Source of the DNA: Taklimakanibacter lacteus | Lineage (GTDB): Bacteria > Pseudomonadota > Alphaproteobacteria > Rhizobiales > Aestuariivirgaceae | Assembly: GCA_003576695.1 (NCBI GenBank) | Contig: QOZQ01000012.1 | Span: forward strand, 1-64,000 | DNA length: 64,000 nucleotides | Direction of reading: 5' to 3' | Part shown: piece by piece, positions 16,481 to 24,900 of the stretch | How positions within the stretch are numbered: position 1 is the stretch's first letter | How the letters are laid out: the number at the start of each line of letters is the position of its first letter | Position numbers and translations under genes: made by a program | Notes under the pieces: generated by a model | What the model saw: the letters and a program-made list of their open reading frames with translations, nothing else | Told to the model about the DNA's origin: nothing | The model's database searches: none

Positions 16481-17452
16481 ATGAATCTCGGCTTGCGTGC
16501 TTTTTCCACCGATGAAGTCCCGGCGACCACGCGGCTGGGTGCCTGGCGCGACTTCATGAGCCAGGTCTATTACTGTGTCGATGTGAAGCCCCGCCACAAT
16601 GACGAAGTGCGCGGAGAGCTGCACGAGGCGATGCTCGGGCCGATCGGGCTTTCCAACTACAAGTCCAACGAATTGCGGGTTTTCCGCTATGCCGAAGCCG
16701 CGAAACAGGATGGCGCCGAGAACTTCGTTTTCATCTTCCCGTTGAAGGATCAGCTCTTCTTCGATCAGCGCGGCCGGTCGGGGTTCATCGATCCGGGCGA
16801 TGTCGTGCTGCTCAATTCGACCGAATATTACGAAGCGGGCTGTTCGGCCAATTTCGAGAACCTGACTCTCAAGATCCCGTGCCCAGTCCTGCGCGGGCGC
16901 CTGCCGACGATCGACACGCTGTGCGGGCGAGAGAACATCGCCAATCCGACATTGTCGGCGACCGTAGGGCAAATGGCGGCTCGGGTCATGAAGCCTGCGA
17001 TGCCATGGTCACCCGATGCCGCCGACCGCTTGTCCGAGAGTATTCTTGATCTGATCTGCCTCATGCTGGAGACGGCGCATGATCCGGCGACGCCCGAATT
17101 CGAGGACCGTTCGCTTACCCATATGATGTTCAAGCGGTTCAGCATCCATATGAAAGAGAACCTGAGCGACTGCGACCTGTCACCCGCCAAGGTGGCGCAA
17201 GCGCATCGCATCTCGCTGCGCTATCTGTTCAAGATCTACAAGCTTCACGGCACGACCTTCGGCCATGAGCTGATGGAATTGCGGCTGCAGGAAGCACGGC
17301 GGCAGATCCTGATCGCCTATCGCACCGGCCACAGCCTGCAGCAGATCGCCTTTCTCTGTGGTTTTTCCAACCAGTCGCATTTCTCGACGCGCTATCGCGA
17401 GCGCTTCGGGGAATCACCGCGCGAGTCGCGCTGGTCGCTGCCATCTAGCTAG
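16481..17452 (+). CDS. AraC/XylS-family transcriptional regulator
   Basis: The 323-residue regulator has an N-terminal AraC-binding-like domain (about residues 1-200, with RFSID-type DQRGRSGFIDPGDVVLLN) and a C-terminal double helix-turn-helix (residues about 220-320) with AHRISLRYLFKIYKLHG and the conserved IAFLCGFSNQSHFSTRYRE. The start MNLGLRAFS follows GGGAGGTGA. It is transcribed away from the amide importer and DMFase genes, the usual arrangement for a local activator that responds to the pathway substrate. It converges with cutC, overlapping its stop by four bases. Confidence 0.92.
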   Translation: MNLGLRAFSTDEVPATTRLGAWRDFMSQVYYCVDVKPRHNDEVRGELHEAMLGPIGLSNYKSNELRVFRYAEAAKQDGAENFVFIFPLKDQLFFDQRGRSGFIDPGDVVLLNSTEYYEAGCSANFENLTLKIPCPVLRGRLPTIDTLCGRENIANPTLSATVGQMAARVMKPAMPWSPDAADRLSESILDLICLMLETAHDPATPEFEDRSLTHMMFKRFSIHMKENLSDCDLSPAKVAQAHRISLRYLFKIYKLHGTTFGHELMELRLQEARRQILIAYRTGHSLQQIAFLCGFSNQSHFSTRYRERFGESPRESRWSLPSS

Positions 17453-18174
17453 GGAGACGCAACGGCACGCTTGAAAGCGGCAACGGTACCGCTGTGGGTG
17501 CGCTTGTGCGCCGGTTGCGCAAAGCCGAGCCGCACCGCGAGGTCGTTCAAGGTCCGCACCGGGATGGAGCAGGAACTGTGGAACTCACTGAAGGGGACCG
17601 CCTGCAAGACCACACCCACATTGTCCGGCGTGAGGCCAGCGCCCGGCATGATGGAGATGCGGCCGCGCGCCGCTTCATGCATCCGACGCAAAGCGGGAAG
17701 GCCCGCAAGGGCCGTTGCGGCGCCACCCGACGTCAGTATGCGCTCGATGCCGAGATCGACGGCGGTCTCGATCGCCGCCTCGAAATCCGGCACGAGATCG
17801 AAGGCGCGATGAAGCGTGCTGCCGAGGCCTTGCGCGTGCCCGAGAAGCTGGCGCAGCATGGCGGCGTCGAGCTTGCCGTCCGGCCGCGATGCGCCAATGA
17901 CAATGCCGCTCAATCCATAGGCGCCTATGGCATCGATATCGGCCAGCATGAGGCTCAGATCATTGGCGTTGAAGACGAAGCCGCCGCTGCGCGGCCGCAC
18001 CATCGCATAGACCGGAATGGGCGCTTCGGCGGCGAGGCTCATGAGGCCCGGCGAAGGGGTGAGGCCGCCGAGCTCGAGCGCCGAGCACAATTCGATGCGA
18101 TCGGCGCCGCCGGCGATGGCCGCATCGAGGCTTTCAGGATCCGCTACGCAGACCTCGAGCAAAGGGGCGGTCAT
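17449..18174 (-). CDS. cutC: CutC family protein
   Basis: The 241-residue TIM-barrel protein matches CutC across its length: LLEVCVADPESLDAAIAGGA followed by DRIELCSALELGGLTPS, then VYAMVRPRSGGFVF, THRAFD-like TLHRAFDLVPD and ILTSGGAATAL. CutC is named for copper homeostasis in E. coli, but that role is disputed and the biochemical activity is unresolved. Here its ATG overlaps the stop of a ROK sugar kinase, and a sugar ABC importer with a PfkB kinase is divergent, so a carbohydrate-related role fits the context better than copper handling. Confidence 0.92.
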   Translation of the reverse strand: MTAPLLEVCVADPESLDAAIAGGADRIELCSALELGGLTPSPGLMSLAAEAPIPVYAMVRPRSGGFVFNANDLSLMLADIDAIGAYGLSGIVIGASRPDGKLDAAMLRQLLGHAQGLGSTLHRAFDLVPDFEAAIETAVDLGIERILTSGGAATALAGLPALRRMHEAARGRISIMPGAGLTPDNVGVVLQAVPFSEFHSSCSIPVRTLNDLAVRLGFAQPAHKRTHSGTVAAFKRAVASP

Positions 18175-19085
18175 GTATCGCGCTCCGAGAAACCCAGGAT
18201 CGCCGCGCCGACAAGTCCCGGATCGGGCGACAGCTGGCCTGGAACAACAAGTGGCGTATCGAGCCGGCGCAGCATGCGTTGACGGACTTCCTTATCGAGA
18301 GAGGCGATGAATTGCGGCGCTTGCGCCAGGCCGCCGCCGACCGGCACCATGCCCGCGCCGACGATATTGATGGCGAGTGCGAGAGGGCTCGCCAGCAGAT
18401 CGATCTGGCAAACGATGGTGCGCGCGGCTTCGCTATCACCGGCCAGCCAGGCCGCGACGATCGCCGTGCTCGGGCGTTCGATGCCATGCAGGTGGCGGTG
18501 CAGCAGCTCCATGCCGCGCGCGCCGCCAATCGTGTTGACGCAGCCCCTGAGGCCGCAGCCGCAGGGGAAATGCGGAATGGCCATGGGCGGCGAACCAGCA
18601 CTTGTGGCGGCGACCGGGCCATGGCCCCATTCGCCGGCAAAGCCGCCCGGACCGGTGACGATGCGGCCGTCGATGACGAGACCGCCACCCACTCCGCTGC
18701 CAAGGATCGCACCGAAGACGATACGATGGCCACGGCCGGCGCCTTCGATCGCCTCGGCCAGGGCAAAACAGTCGGCGTCATTGGCGACCAGCACCGGCCG
18801 TGAAAGTCTTTCCTCGAGCTCCCGGCCCAGATGCCGGCCATCGACGCAGGGGATATTGGCGCATTTGATCATGCCGGTGGCGGGATCGACGACGCCGGTT
18901 ATCGCGATGGCGATCGGCGCTTGCGGCGGCGCCGGGGCATCGGCCGCCATCCGGCCGATGGCGGCTGCGAAGGCGTCGAAATCATCGGGCGGCGTCGCCA
19001 CACGGCCGAGCGGCGCGAGGTTTTTGGGACTCGATGCGACCGCGCCCTTGATCGCCGATCCGCCGATGTCGAGCGAGATGATCAT
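18171..19085 (-). CDS. ROK-family sugar kinase
   Basis: The 304-residue kinase has the N-terminal phosphate-binding motif LDIGGSAIKG, the catalytic aspartate in LVANDADCFAL, the glycine-rich GSGVGGGLVIDG, and the ROK zinc motif with histidine in GEWGHGP and cysteines in CGCGLRGC. Such kinases phosphorylate hexoses or N-acetylated amino sugars (glucokinase, NagK, NanK). It lies between a GntR regulator and cutC, with ATGA overlap to cutC. Divergent importer genes suggest it acts on an imported sugar or a derived one; the acceptor sugar is not determined. Confidence 0.9.
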   Translation of the reverse strand: MIISLDIGGSAIKGAVASSPKNLAPLGRVATPPDDFDAFAAAIGRMAADAPAPPQAPIAIAITGVVDPATGMIKCANIPCVDGRHLGRELEERLSRPVLVANDADCFALAEAIEGAGRGHRIVFGAILGSGVGGGLVIDGRIVTGPGGFAGEWGHGPVAATSAGSPPMAIPHFPCGCGLRGCVNTIGGARGMELLHRHLHGIERPSTAIVAAWLAGDSEAARTIVCQIDLLASPLALAINIVGAGMVPVGGGLAQAPQFIASLDKEVRQRMLRRLDTPLVVPGQLSPDPGLVGAAILGFSERDT

Positions 19086-19110
19086 CTTGGGCCTTACCCG
19101 GCCGGGCTCG

Positions 19111-19809
19111 CTAGGATTTTGACAAATCAGGGGACTGCTGGCGCTCCCGCAAAAGCCGCACCAGCGCGTCTCCGGCCGTCAATATATGCTGGCGCAGCAG
19201 TCTGGCCGCTTTCTTGACATTGCCGGCGCGGCACTCGGTCACGATCTCAATATGTTCGCGCTCGGCCCGCTCCCGGCCGTCGGTGTAATAGATCTGCATG
19301 CGGGCGAAGCGGTCGGTGCTCTGCAGGAGCTGCTCGGCGGTCGCCAGCATGCGCGGGCTCCGGGCCCGGCGATAGAGAACGGCATGCAGGGCGGTGTTGA
19401 GCGCGCCCCAGCGGCCCGGATTCTCCGCCCTGAGCTCGTCGCCATATTCACGCAAGATGGCGTCGAGCTCCTGATAATCGGCGGCGGTGAGGAGGGGGGC
19501 GGATTTCTCGAGCAGAGCGGGCTCGAGCAAGGCGCGGAATTCGAAGAGCTCTTCGACCTCCTCGGGCGAGAAACCGGCGACGACCGCACCCTTGTGGGCT
19601 TCCATCTGCACCAGGCCTTCGGCCTCAAGCAGGATAAGCGCCTCGCGGAAGGGGATGCGGCTGATGCCCAATTCCTCGGCCAAAACCGCTTGCCGCAGTT
19701 GCATGCCGGCCGGGTACTCGCCCTCGAGGATGCGGCGGCGCAACTCGTCGGCCGCGGCCGTGGCGCGCGTCGGCGGCATGATCATTCGCTTGGACAAGGG
19801 GCCGGTCAT
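19111..19809 (-). CDS. GntR-family transcriptional regulator (FCD type)
   Basis: The 232-residue protein has an N-terminal winged helix-turn-helix (AADELRRRILEGEYPAGMQL, EELGISRIPFREALILLEAEG) and a C-terminal helical FCD domain with LNTALHAVLYRRA and HIEIVTECRAG. It is transcribed with the ROK kinase and cutC, and divergently from the importer ATPase across a 123-base gap, so it probably controls both directions. The start at 19809 lacks a clear ribosome site; a second Met (MIMPP) eight codons in is possible. Confidence 0.88.
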   Translation of the reverse strand: MTGPLSKRMIMPPTRATAAADELRRRILEGEYPAGMQLRQAVLAEELGISRIPFREALILLEAEGLVQMEAHKGAVVAGFSPEEVEELFEFRALLEPALLEKSAPLLTAADYQELDAILREYGDELRAENPGRWGALNTALHAVLYRRARSPRMLATAEQLLQSTDRFARMQIYYTDGRERAEREHIEIVTECRAGNVKKAARLLRQHILTAGDALVRLLRERQQSPDLSKS

Positions 19810-19932
19810 GATGATTCGACTACTTTAGCGATAATTGGCGGCGGGGCACAGGTCAGCGATCGGTGCTGGACCATCCGGACAAGATGCAATAACGTGCGCT
19901 GCTCCAGAAAAGAATATCCGGTGGGAGGACAG

Positions 19933-21000
19933 ATGGCTTCGGTTGACGTCGTTGATGTACGCAAGGCCTATGGCAGCCAGGAAGTGATCCATGGCGTGTC
20001 GGTCGACATATCGGATGGCGAGTTCGTCATCCTGGTCGGTCCGTCAGGTTGCGGTAAATCGACCCTTTTGCGCATGATCGCCGGCCTCGAGCCGATCACC
20101 TCGGGCGATATCCGCATCGGCGAGCGGGTGGTCAACGACCTGCCGCCCAAGGATCGCGACATCGCCATGGTGTTCCAGTCCTACGCGCTCTATCCGCACA
20201 AGACGGTGGCCGAGAATATGGGCTTCGCGCTCAAGATGCGCCATGCGCCCAAGGCCGAGATCGAAAGCAGGGTGAGGCGCGCGGCGGAAATCCTCGACCT
20301 CGTGCCCTATCTCGGGCGTTATCCGCGCCAGCTTTCGGGCGGCCAGCGCCAGCGCGTCGCCATGGGCCGCGCCATCGTGCGCGATCCGGCGGTGTTCCTG
20401 TTCGACGAGCCTCTGTCCAATCTCGATGCCAAATTGCGCGTGCAGATGCGCGCCGAGATCAAGGAACTGCATCAGCGCCTCAAGACCACGACCGTCTATG
20501 TGACGCATGACCAGGTCGAGGCGATGACCATGGCCGACCGCATCGTGGTGATGCATGACGGCATCGTCGAGCAGTCAGGCTCGCCGCTCGAGCTCTATGA
20601 CCGGCCCGCCAATGTGTTCGTCGCGGGCTTCATCGGCTCGCCGGCGATGAACCTCCTGAAAGGCAAGATCAAGCTCAACGGCAAGGCGTCCTTCGTCACC
20701 GATGACGGCGTCGACCTGCCGCTCAGCGGCGCGCCCAAGGGATCGGATGGCAAGCCCGCGATCTATGGCATTCGCCCCGAGCATTTCTCGCTGGGTGCCA
20801 AGGACACGATCAAGGCGGAAGTGTCGGTGATCGAGCCGACGGGCTCCGAGACCCAGGTCTTCGCCAAGGTCGGCAGCCAGAAGATCGTCGGGGTGTTCCG
20901 CGAGCGGATCGCGGCGCGTCCAGGCGAAGCGCTGCCCATGGTGCCCGACGCCAAGTCGGTCCATCTGTTCGATCAAGAGTCCGGGCTCCGGCTCAACTGA
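19933..21000 (+). CDS. Sugar ABC importer ATP-binding protein (MalK/UgpC family)
   Basis: The 355-residue ATPase carries GPSGCGKST, FQSYALYPHK, LSGGQRQRVAMGRA, FLFDEPLSNLD and YVTHDQVEAMT, with a C-terminal TOBE region (IRPEHFSLG). The start MASVDVVDV follows GGGAGGACAG at ideal spacing; the open frame extends far upstream but that part overlaps the divergent regulator. It opens the plus-strand operon that continues with a PfkB kinase, binding protein and two permeases. It is a distinct paralogue of the ATPase at 81-1163, with a different C-terminal half. Confidence 0.93.
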   Translation: MASVDVVDVRKAYGSQEVIHGVSVDISDGEFVILVGPSGCGKSTLLRMIAGLEPITSGDIRIGERVVNDLPPKDRDIAMVFQSYALYPHKTVAENMGFALKMRHAPKAEIESRVRRAAEILDLVPYLGRYPRQLSGGQRQRVAMGRAIVRDPAVFLFDEPLSNLDAKLRVQMRAEIKELHQRLKTTTVYVTHDQVEAMTMADRIVVMHDGIVEQSGSPLELYDRPANVFVAGFIGSPAMNLLKGKIKLNGKASFVTDDGVDLPLSGAPKGSDGKPAIYGIRPEHFSLGAKDTIKAEVSVIEPTGSETQVFAKVGSQKIVGVFRERIAARPGEALPMVPDAKSVHLFDQESGLRLN

Positions 21001-21015
21001 GCCGGCCGCACCGTC

Positions 21016-21939
21016 ATGGCCCGTCAGAAAGGCGTCGCCATCCTCGGCATATTCGTTGCCGATCTGGCCTTCCGGGCGGGGCGCATGCCGGGCATCGGCG
21101 AGACGATCGCAGGCTCGGGCTTCAAGGTCGGCCCGGGCGGCAAAGGGTCCAACCAGGCCGTCGCGGCGGCCAGGGTCGGGGCGCCGGTCACCTTCATCTC
21201 CAAGATCGGGCGCGACGAGTTCGGCGCCATCGCACTTGCCACCTGGAAGAAGGAAGGAATCACGCCGCGCGTGGTCGAAATGGCCGATCAGCCGACAGGC
21301 GCCGCCTTCATCTATGTGAATGACGTCAATGGCGACAACGCCATCATCGTCGTGCCGGGGGCTGCCGCAACGATCAGCCCGGCGGATGTGGACAAGGCGG
21401 GCGAGGCGATAGAGAGCGCCAGGGTCTTCATCACGCAGCTCGAGCAGCCGGTGCCGGCGGCAAAGCGCGGGCTCGAGATCGCGCGGGCTGCGGGCGCCAT
21501 CACCATCTTCAATCCGGCGCCGGCGGAGCGCTTCGATGATGCGCTCTACGGCCTCTGCGACTATGTCACGCCCAATGAGAGCGAGGCGGCGCTGCTGACC
21601 GGCATCCAGGTCAAGACCGCAGATGATGCGCGCAAGGCCGGGGATGTCTTCCTTAAAAAGGGAGCGAGGGCGGCACTCATCACGCTGGGGGAGGCGGGCG
21701 CCTATCTCCATTCGAAGGATCAGTCGGTGCTGGTGCCGGCCTTCAAGGTTGGGCCGGTCGTCGAGACGACCGGAGCAGGGGATGCCTTCAATGGCGGCTT
21801 CGCCGCGGCGCTGGCCGAAGGTGCTTCGCCTCGGGACGCGGCGCGTTTCGGAGCGGCGGTGGCCGGCATTTCCGTCACCCGCGCCGGGACAGCCCCTTCG
21901 ATGCCGACACGCAAGGAAGTCGACGCCCTGTTGAAGTGA
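21016..21939 (+). CDS. PfkB-family carbohydrate kinase (ribokinase-like)
   Basis: The 307-residue kinase shows both PfkB signatures: GPGGKGSNQAVAAARVGAPV near the N-terminus and ETTGAGDAFNGGFAAAL with the catalytic aspartate near the C-terminus. The NP-x-P-A motif in IFNPAPA and TPNESEA are typical of ribokinases. It starts 15 bases after the ATPase stop and is therefore part of the importer operon, suggesting that the imported sugar is phosphorylated immediately. Ribokinase is the closest match; another pentose or deoxysugar kinase is possible. Confidence 0.9.
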   Translation: MARQKGVAILGIFVADLAFRAGRMPGIGETIAGSGFKVGPGGKGSNQAVAAARVGAPVTFISKIGRDEFGAIALATWKKEGITPRVVEMADQPTGAAFIYVNDVNGDNAIIVVPGAAATISPADVDKAGEAIESARVFITQLEQPVPAAKRGLEIARAAGAITIFNPAPAERFDDALYGLCDYVTPNESEAALLTGIQVKTADDARKAGDVFLKKGARAALITLGEAGAYLHSKDQSVLVPAFKVGPVVETTGAGDAFNGGFAAALAEGASPRDAARFGAAVAGISVTRAGTAPSMPTRKEVDALLK

Positions 21940-21949
21940 AGGTTGCGGA

Positions 21950-21986
21950 TTGACACGGCTTCGCGCCTGAGCATAGTAACATGTTA
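21950..21986 (+). promoter_or_regulatory. Internal promoter and palindromic operator before the binding-protein gene
   Basis: TTGACA (21950-21955) and CATAGT (21972-21977) are 16 bases apart; the -35 is perfect. A perfect palindrome TAACATGTTA (21977-21986) abuts the -10, where a repressor would block it. The arrangement would let the binding-protein gene be expressed more strongly than, or independently of, the ATPase and kinase genes. Confidence 0.5.
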
Positions 21987-22027
21987 GGCGTCGGCAAATA
22001 AAACGAACAACGCAAGGGAGGACAAGA

Positions 22028-23686
22028 ATGCACGTCAAACAGCATGAAACGATTCTGGCCATGCAGGCCAATCGCCGCAGTGTGCTCAAGGGAGCGGCTG
22101 CGCTTTCGGCGCTCGCCGCCACCGGCGGCCTCACCGCGCTTTCACCCGAGGCCAGGGCCCAGGCGGAGCTGCGCACCCAGCTTCTGCAGGTCCCCGGCGT
22201 CGGCAAGGGATCGCCCACCGATGCCGACTGGCAGAAGGTCGGCGAATTGTGCCTCAACGCCACCAAGGCGAATGTCAAGGAAGGCGAGTTCAAGGGGGTG
22301 GAGCTCACCTTCATGGGACTCAACAACCAGAACCTTCACAATCTTCTGTTCCGCGGCTTCCTCAAGCCGTGGGAGGCCTATACCGGCGCCAAGATCAACT
22401 GGATCGATCTCGCCCAGGCCGACTATAATGCGCGCCTGCAGCAGTCGATCGCGACCGGTACGGTCGATTTCGATATCGTCGAGATGGGCGCTCCCTTCGA
22501 GGGCGATGTATGCGGCAAGGGCCTCGCCTCCGAAATGCCCGACTGGGTCAAGGCCCAGATCGAGATGGACGACTATGTCGGCTATCTGAAGGCGCCGGTC
22601 GGCACCTGGAACGGCAAGACCTATCGCATCTCGATCGACGGCGACTGCCATACCTTCAACTACCGCACCGACGTCTTCTCCGATGCCGATCTCGCCAAGG
22701 CGTGGAAGGACGAAGGGCATCAGGGCGACTGGGCCGTGCCCAACACCTGGCAGAAGGTGCAGGAAGTCACCAAGTTCCTGAAAGGCAAGAAGGTCGCCGG
22801 CCAGGATGCCTATGGCTATCTCGATCCGGCCAAGGGCTGGGGCGGTTTCGCCTTCTACTTCCTCGAAAGCCGCGCCACGGCTTACGCCAAGCATCCCGAC
22901 GACAAGGCCTGGCTCTTCGATGTCGACACGATGAAGCCGCGCGTCAACAACCCGGCTTTCGTGCGCGCCATCCAGGATGTGATCGACGCGCTGCCGGCGG
23001 AACCTGCCGATCAGCTCAATGCCGATCCCGGCACGACCGCCTTCCAGCAGTTCCTTGCCGGAACAGGATCGATGCTCGCCTGGTGGGGTGACGTCGGCTC
23101 GATGGCCAAGACCAGCGACGGCTCGGTTATCGGCGACACAGTGGCCTTCTCGATCCTGCCAGGTTCGGATGATGTCTATAATGCAAAGACCGGCCAGTGG
23201 GACAAGCTGTCGAGCGGACCGAACTTCGCGCCGAACATGGCCTATATCGGCTGGGGCGTTTACGTCATGGCGCGCGTCGACAGCGATCCGGTCAAGCAGA
23301 AGGCGGCCTGGAGTGCGGCGGCGCATCTCGGCGGCAAGGACATCTCGCTGTGGACGGCCGCCTATCCGTCAGGCTTCCAGCCTTACCGCAACAGCCACTT
23401 CAACATTCCGGAATGGGTGGCGGCAGGCTATGACGAGGCCTTCATCACGTCCTATCTGAAGTCGCAGTCCGACTCCTACAATCACCCCAATGCGGCGATC
23501 GAACCGCGCATCCCCGGCATCTTCCAGTATTACAGCGTGGCGGAAGACGAACTCGCCAAGATCTATGCGGGCGGCTCCACGGCGCAGGCCGGCGCCGACG
23601 CGATCGCGGCGGCCTGGGAGAAGATCACCGACCAGATCGGACGCGACAAGCAGATCGAGCTCTACAAGGCCTCGCTCGGCGCCTAG
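22028..23686 (+). CDS. Extracellular solute-binding protein, family 1 (sugar importer)
   Basis: The 552-residue periplasmic receptor has a twin-arginine-type signal (RRSVLKGAAALSALAATGG, cleavage near ARAQA) and a long two-lobed binding domain with LLFRGFLKPWEAYTGAKINW and PAFVRAIQDVIDAL. GGGAGGACAAG precedes the ATG. It sits behind its own promoter candidate and in front of a strong terminator-type hairpin that separates it from the permease genes. Length resembles the binding protein of the first importer, so both belong to the large CUT1-like group with unknown substrate. Confidence 0.9.
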   Translation: MHVKQHETILAMQANRRSVLKGAAALSALAATGGLTALSPEARAQAELRTQLLQVPGVGKGSPTDADWQKVGELCLNATKANVKEGEFKGVELTFMGLNNQNLHNLLFRGFLKPWEAYTGAKINWIDLAQADYNARLQQSIATGTVDFDIVEMGAPFEGDVCGKGLASEMPDWVKAQIEMDDYVGYLKAPVGTWNGKTYRISIDGDCHTFNYRTDVFSDADLAKAWKDEGHQGDWAVPNTWQKVQEVTKFLKGKKVAGQDAYGYLDPAKGWGGFAFYFLESRATAYAKHPDDKAWLFDVDTMKPRVNNPAFVRAIQDVIDALPAEPADQLNADPGTTAFQQFLAGTGSMLAWWGDVGSMAKTSDGSVIGDTVAFSILPGSDDVYNAKTGQWDKLSSGPNFAPNMAYIGWGVYVMARVDSDPVKQKAAWSAAAHLGGKDISLWTAAYPSGFQPYRNSHFNIPEWVAAGYDEAFITSYLKSQSDSYNHPNAAIEPRIPGIFQYYSVAEDELAKIYAGGSTAQAGADAIAAAWEKITDQIGRDKQIELYKASLGA

Positions 23687-23721
23687 AGAGACTTATCGCA
23701 TACGCATTTGACACAGCACAT

Positions 23722-23758
23722 TCTGGTGGCGCAGCCTGCGCCACCAGAGTTTTGTTTT
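23722..23758 (+). terminator. Strong hairpin terminator between binding protein and permeases
   Basis: A perfect 12-bp stem TCTGGTGGCGCA (23722-23733) with TGCGCCACCAGA (23737-23748) and a three-base loop is followed by GTTTTGTTTT. It lies 36 bases after the binding-protein stop and 33 before the permease start, so permease expression must depend on read-through. Confidence 0.85.
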
Positions 23759-23780
23759 CTGCCTGGATAATTCCGTTTGC

Positions 23781-24899
23781 ATGACCACAGCGCTGCCTGA
23801 AACCGCCGGCAAGATGCATGAACCTCTGTCCCGCTCGGTGAGCGAGCCTAGCGCGCCGACGGGACGAGCGCTGATCTGGGCCGCGTCGCTCGGCCTTGCG
23901 GCGGTCGTCCTCTGGCAGATGCTGTTCAAGGCCGGCGCCGTCGCCGTAGGGTTCGAAAACTGGCGGCCGGTGCTCTATGCCTTCCTCCTGTGGGCTGTCG
24001 CCGTCGGCGCGGCGCAGGTCCTCATCCGCGGCGAGCGTGGCAAGCACGCGCTCTTCGTGCTGCCCGCCGTCGCCTTTACCGTTGCGATGGTGATCTTCCC
24101 GACTTTCTTCGGTCTCTATCTCGCCTTCACCAACTGGAACTTGAGCTCGTTTACGGGGCCGCAGTTCAATGGCCTCGACAATCTGCGCTCGCTGATGGCT
24201 GACGCCTATTTCTGGAACGCGCTTCTCAACATGGCCTATTACGTGTTGTTCGTGCTGGTTCAGTATGCGATCGCCTTCGGCCTGGCACTTCTGCTCAATG
24301 CCGAGATAAGAGCGCGCAAATTCTTCCGCGTCGCCTTCCTCCTGCCCTTCATGCTGAGCCCGGTTGCGGTGAGCTGGATGATCGGCAAGTCGCTGATGGA
24401 GTACCGCTTCGGCCCCGCCGCGACGCTGGCGCGCCATCTCGGCTGGGAGAATCCGGCCTTCTTCACGACGCCGTGGATTGCGAGGTTGAGTATCGTCGCC
24501 ATGGATGCCTGGGTTTGGATCCCCTTCATCATGATCCTGCTGCTGGCCGGCCTCCAGGCGATGCCGAAAGAGGTGACCGAGGCGGCAAAAGTCGACGGCG
24601 CCAATACCTGGCAGTCCTTCTGGCAGATCACTTTCCCGCTGATGCTCCCCGTGAGCGTCACGGCGATCGTGCTCAAGATCATCTTCCAGCTCAAGCTTGC
24701 CGACATCGTGATCAATGTGACGGCCGGCGGGCCGGGCGGGGCCACCGATACCGTGTCGAGCTTCATCTTCCGCGAATATCGCGACCGCTCGAATGTCGGC
24801 TACGGCACGATGCTGGCCGAATTCTACCTGGTGCTCATCATCATCTTCGTGACCCTGCTGCTCAAATTCGTGAGCCGCTTCATGCAGAGGACGAACTGA
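23781..24899 (+). CDS. Sugar ABC importer permease (MalF type)
   Basis: The 372-residue permease has extra N-terminal membrane segments (residues about 32-50 and 58-75) before the core, as in MalF. The EAA loop is VTEAAKVDGANTWQSFWQI with TFPLMLP. It ends one base before the next permease gene. The start MTTALPETAG is weakly supported by ribosome-site sequence, and the first 30 residues are polar; a start a few codons later is possible. Confidence 0.9.
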   Translation: MTTALPETAGKMHEPLSRSVSEPSAPTGRALIWAASLGLAAVVLWQMLFKAGAVAVGFENWRPVLYAFLLWAVAVGAAQVLIRGERGKHALFVLPAVAFTVAMVIFPTFFGLYLAFTNWNLSSFTGPQFNGLDNLRSLMADAYFWNALLNMAYYVLFVLVQYAIAFGLALLLNAEIRARKFFRVAFLLPFMLSPVAVSWMIGKSLMEYRFGPAATLARHLGWENPAFFTTPWIARLSIVAMDAWVWIPFIMILLLAGLQAMPKEVTEAAKVDGANTWQSFWQITFPLMLPVSVTAIVLKIIFQLKLADIVINVTAGGPGGATDTVSSFIFREYRDRSNVGYGTMLAEFYLVLIIIFVTLLLKFVSRFMQRTN

Positions 24900-24900
24900 C

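Noticed and set aside
19186..21000. A 604-residue frame that includes the second sugar ATPase
   Set aside because: Its first 249 codons are the antisense of the GntR regulator; the true start is at 19933.
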